Assembly: GCA_900542735.1 (NCBI GenBank)
Contig: UQOS01000003.1
Location: 8,936-72,935 of the forward strand
Direction: 5' to 3'
Length of the DNA stretch: 64,000 bases
Source of the DNA: an uncultured Mycoplasmatota bacterium
GTDB taxonomy: Bacteria; Bacillota_I; Bacilli_A; RF39; UBA660
This document shows positions 58,772 to 64,000 of the stretch, one piece after another (position 1 is the first letter of the stretch; every line of letters begins with the position of its first letter). The position numbers were made by a program, and so were the translations under genes. The notes beneath the pieces were generated by a model. The model saw only the letters and a list, made by a program, of their open reading frames with translations, ran no database searches and had not been told where the DNA came from.

Positions 58772-59545
58772 ATGAAAAAAATCAGAGTACTTATGATCGA
58801 TGATAATATCGAGTTAGTAAGCATGATTAAGGAGTACTTTAATAATCACGCTAGTATTGAGATAGTATTAGAAGCAAATGATGGTGAAGAAGGACTTAGG
58901 TTAATTAGAAATAATCAGTCAGAGTATGATGTTATTATATTAGATTTAATTATGCCTAAAAGAGATGGATTATCTATATTAGAAGAAATAAAAAGAGAAG
59001 ATATAGATAAAAAAATAATTATTCTAACTTCTTATAATGCTCAAGATATGATAAGAAAAGTATCAGAAATGGGAGTAAATTATTTTATATTAAAACCATT
59101 TGAACTTACAGATTTAGAAAGAAGAATTGAAGACTGTGGGGAAATAAAAGATTATTCCAATACTTCTATTGATATTTATCATAATAATCTACAAATTTCT
59201 ATTACTAAAATTCTTCATGAATTAGGAATACCTTCTCATATTAAAGGTTATCAATATATTAGAGAGGGAATCTCTATTTTATATGAAAAACCAGAAGTAA
59301 TTGGTGGAATTACCAAAGAATTATACCCAGATATAGCAAGTAAATTTGATACAACAGTTTCTCGTGTAGAAAGAGCAATTCGTCATGCAATTGAAGTAAG
59401 TTGGAATCGTGGCGACTGGGATTTAATGGAAGAAATATTTGGCCACAGTGTAGATATTGATAAAGCAAAACCTACAAATTCAGAATTTATTGTGACTGTT
59501 GCTGATAAATTGAGACTAGAGTTTCAAAAAAACTATACAAAGTAA
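58772..59545 (+). CDS. spo0A: Sporulation master regulator Spo0A
   Basis: Response regulator that starts endospore formation. The 257-aa product has a receiver domain with the acidic pair D10/D11, phosphoacceptor D58 in IILDLIMPKRDG and Lys in LKPFE. The C-terminal Spo0A DNA-binding domain (about 135-250) shows ITKILHELGIPSHIKGYQYIREGI, DTTVSRVERAIRHAIE and WNRGDWDLMEEIFG. AAAGGAG precedes the ATG. It shows that the spore programme is headed by Spo0A as in other Firmicutes. Confidence 0.97.
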   Translation: MKKIRVLMIDDNIELVSMIKEYFNNHASIEIVLEANDGEEGLRLIRNNQSEYDVIILDLIMPKRDGLSILEEIKREDIDKKIIILTSYNAQDMIRKVSEMGVNYFILKPFELTDLERRIEDCGEIKDYSNTSIDIYHNNLQISITKILHELGIPSHIKGYQYIREGISILYEKPEVIGGITKELYPDIASKFDTTVSRVERAIRHAIEVSWNRGDWDLMEEIFGHSVDIDKAKPTNSEFIVTVADKLRLEFQKNYTK

Positions 59546-59551
59546 ATAAAT

Positions 59552-59577
59552 GACTGAACTAGATTTCAGTCTTTTTA
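59552..59577 (+). terminator. Terminator of spo0A
   Basis: GACTGAA (59552-59558), loop CTAGAT, TTCAGTC (59565-59571), then T5. Confidence 0.8.
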
Positions 59578-59718
59578 TATGAACTTTTTTAATATGAAAA
59601 AATATACTATTTATGAATTATAGCAAAAATAAACATAAAAATATTATAAATAAAAGCTTAGTGATATTGTTATTTAAAAGTTAGAATGCTATAATTAACA
59701 TGAAAGTGAGGTATAGAT

Positions 59719-61311
59719 ATGCAGGTTACCTATATAATGTTTCTAGTTTTCCTAGTTTATTTAATCGTAAAAGGAAAAAAAGCATTGCATATGCTTCAAC
59801 AAAATCTATATAATGAAAATAATAGATACTTAAAATGGATTTCAAATAATATCGCAACAGCATTTTTAAATTTAGATATCGTATCTTGTCTTTTCATAAT
59901 AATAGGTTGTCTATTAAAAAATGATATTTTAATTATCTTATCAATAGCTATTTATGTAGTAGATATGATAAGAATCAAAAAAATAAGAGCAGAAGAACAA
60001 GTAAAAAAACCTCTAGTAATTACGGCTAGGGTAAAAAGATTATTAGTAACAATTTCAATTCTTTATTTAATTCCACTTGTAGTAACACTATTAAATAATA
60101 ATCTAAATTATAGTATGCTAATGGTATCATCTATTATGGTTTATTTAGAATATTTAGTTGTTTTATTAGCTAAAGTTATCAATAAGCCAGTAGAAAGATG
60201 TGTTTATTTAAAATACTATCATCAGGCACAAAAGAAATTAAAGTCAATGAGTAATCTATCTGTAATAGGAATTACAGGAAGTTATGGTAAAACTAGTAGT
60301 AAAAATATTTTAAGTGATATTTTAAATGTAAAATATATAGCTAGACCAACTCCTAGAAATCTAAATACAGAGTATGGACTTATGATTACAATCAATAATC
60401 ATTTAGATAAATTTGATGATATATTAATTGCTGAAATGGGAGCATATAGACCAGGTGAAATTAAGAATTTATGCGATATGGTTCACCCTAAATATGGTAT
60501 TTTAACACGTGTTGGTACTGCCCATTTAGAAACTTTTAAAACAAGAGAAAATATTCAAAAAACAAAGTTTGAATTAATTGAATCCCTTCCTAGTGATGGG
60601 GTAGCCATTTTAAATAAAGATGACGAATGGCAAACAAGCTATCATCTAAAGAATAATGTAGAAGTAGTATGGATAGGAATTACGAATCAAGATGCTGATG
60701 TTGTTGCATATAATATAAAGTGTAGTAATAAGGGAAGTACATTTGATATTAAATTTAAAGATGATGATAACTATTATCCATTTGAAACTAAATTATTAGG
60801 TAAAAACAATGTTTATAATATCTTAGCAAGTGTAGCTTTAGGTAAGAAATTAGGTATGAGTATTAATGAATTACAACAAGGTGTTAGAAAAGTAAGATCA
60901 ATAGAACACCGTTTAGAGCTAAAAGACTTGGGTAATATTTATATGATAGATGATGCTTATAATTCTAATCCAGTTGGAGCAGAAATGGCAGTTGAAGTAT
61001 TAAAAATGATGCCAGGAACAAAAGTAGTTGTTACTCCAGGAATGATAGAACTTGGTGATAAACAAGAGGAATATAATGAAAAATTTGGTACAGAAATAGC
61101 TAGTGCTGCAGATTATGTAATATTAATAGGAAAAAATATTACGAAACCAATTTATAATGGATTAATAAAAGCTGGTTATAAAGAAGATAAAATATTTATT
61201 TTAAATAAGGTAGTAGATAGTTATCCATTAATTAATAAATTAAAAGAAAAAGATAAAGATATTTATGCACTATTTGAAAACGATTTGCCAGATAGTTATA
61301 ACGAAGATTAA
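59719..61311 (+). CDS. Membrane-anchored MurF-like ligase
   Basis: A 530-aa Mur ligase. Residues 1-170 hold four or more membrane helices in place of the soluble substrate-binding domain of normal MurF. From about 180 the ligase core follows: P-loop GITGSYGKTSSKNIL (184-198), DDILIAEMGAYRPGEI, TRVGTAHLETF, LNKDDEW, LLGKNNVYNILAS, RSIEHRLELK, and the C-terminal domain with DDAYNSNPVGAEMA and PGMIELG. It should join D-Ala-D-Ala to UDP-MurNAc-tripeptide; ddl, the maker of D-Ala-D-Ala, follows at 14 nt. No second murF is in this window. Confidence 0.82.
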   Translation: MQVTYIMFLVFLVYLIVKGKKALHMLQQNLYNENNRYLKWISNNIATAFLNLDIVSCLFIIIGCLLKNDILIILSIAIYVVDMIRIKKIRAEEQVKKPLVITARVKRLLVTISILYLIPLVVTLLNNNLNYSMLMVSSIMVYLEYLVVLLAKVINKPVERCVYLKYYHQAQKKLKSMSNLSVIGITGSYGKTSSKNILSDILNVKYIARPTPRNLNTEYGLMITINNHLDKFDDILIAEMGAYRPGEIKNLCDMVHPKYGILTRVGTAHLETFKTRENIQKTKFELIESLPSDGVAILNKDDEWQTSYHLKNNVEVVWIGITNQDADVVAYNIKCSNKGSTFDIKFKDDDNYYPFETKLLGKNNVYNILASVALGKKLGMSINELQQGVRKVRSIEHRLELKDLGNIYMIDDAYNSNPVGAEMAVEVLKMMPGTKVVVTPGMIELGDKQEEYNEKFGTEIASAADYVILIGKNITKPIYNGLIKAGYKEDKIFILNKVVDSYPLINKLKEKDKDIYALFENDLPDSYNED

Positions 61312-61325
61312 GGGAGATGTTTGAA

Positions 61326-62543
61326 ATGAAAATTAGATTAGGCGTTATTTTTGGTGGTGAAAGTGTAGAACATGAAGTAAGTATTATTTCAGCTATACAA
61401 GCCATGAATAAAATGGATTCAGAAAAGTATGAAATTATTCCAATATATATCACGAAAGATAGACAGTGGTATACAGGCGAAATGTTAAAAGAAATAGAAA
61501 CTTATAGCGATTTATCATTAATTAAAAGATATGCTAAAAATGTAGTATTATATGAAGATAATGGCAAGTTTGTATTACAGAATAAAAAAGGATTTAGAAG
61601 AATTGTAAAAGAAATCGATATGGTATTTCCAATTGTACATGGAACTAATGTAGAAGATGGTGTTTTGCAAGGCTACTTAGAATCAATCGGTATTCCATTT
61701 GTAGGTGGAGATGTTTATGCATCAGCTGTAGGACAAGACAAAATCTTTATGAAAGAAATTTTTAGAGAAAATGATTTACCAGTTTGTGATTATGCATGGT
61801 TTTATGATACAGAATATGAAGATGATAATGAAAAAGTATTAGCCCGTGTTGAAAAGTTAACTTACCCAGTAATTATAAAACCAGCTACTCTAGGAAGTAG
61901 TGTTGGTATTAAGACTGCACATAATAAAGAAGAATTAAAAGTAGCTATAGATGAAGCTATTAAATATGATCATAAGATAGTAGTAGAAAAATTAGTAGAG
62001 AACTTAATGGAAGTAAATATTAGTGTATTAGGTAACTATAGTAATCAACAAGTAAGTGCTATTGAACAAGTAATACCTACTAAAGATTTCTTAACTTATG
62101 AAGATAAGTATTTAGGAAGTAGTAAAACCAAAGGAAAAATAGGTGGTAAGTTTAAAGCATCAAAAGGAATGGTATCAACAAGTCGTGTAATACCAGCCCC
62201 ACTTCCTAAGAAAATGAAAGAAGAAGTTGAAAAAGTAGCAGTAGGAGCTTTCAAAGCACTTGGATCTAGTGGAGTAGTAAGAATAGACTTCCTAGTAGAT
62301 GAAAAAGAAAAGAAAATTTATATTAATGAAGTAAATAATATACCAGGTTCTTTATCATTCTATTTATGGGAACCAATTGGAAAAGAATATACTGAATTAT
62401 TAGATGATATGATTAATATTGGTATTCGTGATTATAAGATGAGAATAGCTAAAACACATTCATTTGATACAAATATTTTAAAAGGTTTTGCTGAACATGG
62501 TGGACTAAAAGGCATGAAAGGTTCTAAAGGCAAATTAAGATAA
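61326..62543 (+). CDS. ddl: D-alanine--D-alanine ligase
   Basis: ATP-grasp enzyme that joins two D-Ala for the peptidoglycan stem. The 405-aa product has LGVIFGGESVEHEVSIISAIQ (start), VFPIVHGTNVEDGVLQGYLE, PVIIKPATLGSSVGI (ATP lid), VVRIDFLVDEKEKKIYINEVNNIPGS with the metal ligands, and an extra Gly/Lys-rich tail (HGGLKGMKGSKGKLR) that makes it longer than the usual 350-370 aa. ATG 61326 fits GGGAGA upstream; ATG 61317 is too close to it. Confidence 0.94.
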   Translation: MKIRLGVIFGGESVEHEVSIISAIQAMNKMDSEKYEIIPIYITKDRQWYTGEMLKEIETYSDLSLIKRYAKNVVLYEDNGKFVLQNKKGFRRIVKEIDMVFPIVHGTNVEDGVLQGYLESIGIPFVGGDVYASAVGQDKIFMKEIFRENDLPVCDYAWFYDTEYEDDNEKVLARVEKLTYPVIIKPATLGSSVGIKTAHNKEELKVAIDEAIKYDHKIVVEKLVENLMEVNISVLGNYSNQQVSAIEQVIPTKDFLTYEDKYLGSSKTKGKIGGKFKASKGMVSTSRVIPAPLPKKMKEEVEKVAVGAFKALGSSGVVRIDFLVDEKEKKIYINEVNNIPGSLSFYLWEPIGKEYTELLDDMINIGIRDYKMRIAKTHSFDTNILKGFAEHGGLKGMKGSKGKLR

Positions 62544-62551
62544 AAAGGTAT

Positions 62552-62580
62552 AAAAGTATGAGATAAACTTATACTTTTTT
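62552..62580 (+). terminator. Terminator of ddl
   Basis: AAAAGTAT (62552-62559) pairs with ATACTTTT (62571-62578), then T. Confidence 0.7.
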
Positions 62581-62653
62581 CTTTTGTCCAATTGACTTAA
62601 AACTAAAATAAAACTATAATAAAGATGTAAATAATGTAAGGAGGATACGATTA

Positions 62654-63928
62654 ATGGAACGAAAAATTTATGCAGATTTACTAAAATGGAAAAAAGACCC
62701 TAACAGAAAGCCTTTACTCATTTATGGTAACAAGCAAATAGGAAAAACTTATACAACTGTTGAATTTGGGGAAAGAGAATATAAAACCATTTCCTATATT
62801 AATAGTGATAACAATTTAGAATTATTAAAAATTATGCAAAAGGAAAGAACAATAGATAAAATCATAGCCAAGCTATCACTTCTTACAGGAGAAAGTATTT
62901 TAAAAAATGATACTTTAATTATTATTGATAATGTAATTGACGATGAGATTGTAAAAGCTGTTAAAAAGTTTGGAAAAGAGCCTAATGATTACCATATCAT
63001 TATGATTACTTCCTTAAAAGAAAAACTATTAACTTTTAAAGGGGAAGAACTTCAATATAAATATATGTTCCCAATGGATTTCGAAGAATATTTAAGAGCA
63101 GTAGGAAATATTGAATTAATTGATTTTATAAAATCATCATATCGAAGCAATAAACCTATGCCATTTCATAATATAGCGATGGATTATTATGAAGAATTCT
63201 TAATTACAGGAGGACTTCCTGAAAGTGTAGAAGCAAATATTAGAAAAGAAACCGATTTAAAAATAAGACTTATTCATGAAAAACAGCTTGATACCTACAA
63301 AAAAGAATTTTTATACTTAAATAATTTAATTGATATCACTCGTTGTAATGAAGTATTAAATATTTTGCCATACCAACTTTTAAAACCTAATAGAAAGTTT
63401 CAATACGGATTAATGAGAACTGGTGGTAGAAGTAAGGATTATGAAAAAGCATTAGAATTCCTATCAGCCAATGGTATTGCCTATAAATGTTATAAAATAA
63501 GTGAGGTAAAACCACCACTAAGTAAATGTAAAGATCCAGAGAGTTTTAAATTATACTTAAATGATACTGGGGTATTATTTATGATGATGCATTTATCAAA
63601 AATGAAATTATTTACAGATGATAATTTAAAATATATTCTTTATGAAAATAATTTAGCTAGTGCTATTATCTCTAGTGGTTATAACTTATATTATTATCAG
63701 TCAGAAGGAAAAGCCGAAGTACCTTTTGTGGTACAAACAAGAGCAGGTAAAGTAATACCAATAGAAATCGTAAATAAAAACCTTTCAAAGGCAAAATCAC
63801 TATCACTATTCATGAGTAAATTTAATATAACAGAAGCAATTCGCTTTACTGAAGATAACTTTAGCATAAAAAAAGGTATCAAATATGTACCAATTTATGC
63901 AGCATTCTGTTTAAAAGAAAATTTATAA
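62654..63928 (+). CDS. AAA ATPase with DUF4143-type C terminus
   Basis: A 424-aa protein of the AAA_14/DUF4143 group. It has a P-loop LLIYGNKQIGKTYTT (about residues 22-36), a Walker B-like LIIIDNV where the usual Glu after Asp is Asn, and a sensor-like TS in HIIMITSLKEKLL. MDFEEYLRAVG, ITGGLPESV and a C-terminal nuclease-fold-like half (YYQSEGKAEVPFVVQTRAGKVIPIEI) follow. The family is common in gut bacteria and its function is unknown. GGAGG precedes the ATG. Nothing is seen in the last 72 nt of the window. Confidence 0.8.
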   Translation: MERKIYADLLKWKKDPNRKPLLIYGNKQIGKTYTTVEFGEREYKTISYINSDNNLELLKIMQKERTIDKIIAKLSLLTGESILKNDTLIIIDNVIDDEIVKAVKKFGKEPNDYHIIMITSLKEKLLTFKGEELQYKYMFPMDFEEYLRAVGNIELIDFIKSSYRSNKPMPFHNIAMDYYEEFLITGGLPESVEANIRKETDLKIRLIHEKQLDTYKKEFLYLNNLIDITRCNEVLNILPYQLLKPNRKFQYGLMRTGGRSKDYEKALEFLSANGIAYKCYKISEVKPPLSKCKDPESFKLYLNDTGVLFMMMHLSKMKLFTDDNLKYILYENNLASAIISSGYNLYYYQSEGKAEVPFVVQTRAGKVIPIEIVNKNLSKAKSLSLFMSKFNITEAIRFTEDNFSIKKGIKYVPIYAAFCLKENL

Positions 63929-64000
63929 ATCTACTTGTTTACAAATGGTAATTATTATATAATTTAGCTATAAGAAAATAGATTTTAAGTATGTAACTTA

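Noticed and set aside
1..64000. An alternative genetic code with TGA as Trp, considered because of the Mycoplasma-like AT content and TGA at a Trp position in the RhuM remnant
   Set aside because: TGA ends mntP, the 36418 gene, tpiA and the GDPD-like gene at sensible places, and prfB with its TGA frameshift site is present.
1..64000. CRISPR arrays or cas genes
   Set aside because: No evenly spaced repeats of 24-40 bp and no Cas-like proteins were seen.

Overview
The window is one strongly AT-rich chromosomal segment from a low-GC Gram-positive bacterium. The sporulation genes spoIIR, spoIIQ, spoIIID and spo0A, an L31-to-Mbl gene run and the hpf-secA-prfB, ftsEX, uvrBA, lgt, trxB, glmR, whiA, clpP, gap-pgk-tpi order point to an endospore-forming member of the Bacilli/Firmicutes. 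I infer an uncultured, gut-type relative of Erysipelotrichales/RF39-like Bacilli; this is not proven. The standard code applies: TGA ends several genes and prfB keeps the classic TGA frameshift site. No rRNA, tRNA or CRISPR array was seen.

Layout. 1-16.5 kb: end of argS, rpoE (delta), pta, prfA-prmC, spoIIR, mntP, murA, rpmE, pepC, rpiB, a DUF1146 gene, spoIIQ, spoIIID, mbl and a TagO/WecA-type transferase. The shared genes follow the order remembered for Bacillus subtilis, but the ATP synthase operon and spoIID are not at their usual places. 16.5-19.4 kb: a complete agr-type quorum-sensing locus, with agrA-agrC facing agrB-agrD across a shared terminator; the 41-aa AgrD precursor is given here. 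19.4-24 kb: two cold-shock genes that share an upstream element at the same distance from their promoters, then hpf, an acetyltransferase and secA. 24-27.85 kb: an accessory island directly behind secA. It holds an XRE repressor and membrane-protein pair with twin operators, a KilA-N gene, a truncated gene and a RhuM-like gene (the last three damaged by stop codons or truncation), a 21-bp perfect hairpin, and two extra copies of the coding sequence for the SecA C-terminal zinc-finger tail. It looks like a stack of decayed integrative elements at the secA 3' end. 27.85-41.5 kb: tag, an acetyltransferase, an ASCH protein, prfB, twin YitT genes, ftsE-ftsX-PcsB-like hydrolase, uvrB and a radical SAM gene. 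41.5-58.7 kb: uvrA, yvlD, lgt, trxB, glmR, whiA, clpP (reverse), a TGS-domain nucleoside kinase, a GDPD-like protein that has lost its catalytic residues, and a glycolysis/glycolipid operon (gap, pgk, LPG-synthase-like membrane protein, GT4, tpi). 58.7-64 kb: spo0A, a membrane-anchored MurF-like ligase, ddl and a DUF4143 ATPase.

How the genes fit together. Envelope growth (murA, murF-like, ddl, mbl, tagO, FtsEX with its hydrolase, lgt, a glycolipid transferase) and the sporulation programme dominate. Spo0A is the response regulator at the top of that programme; a perfect 0A box lies by its own promoter and another in the ftsE promoter. uvrA has a LexA-like box. Genes are tightly packed, with many 1-20 nt overlaps and short hairpin terminators. 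Two terminators also hold the ribosome-binding site of the next gene in their 3' arm. All positions were read by eye, and no database search was run.
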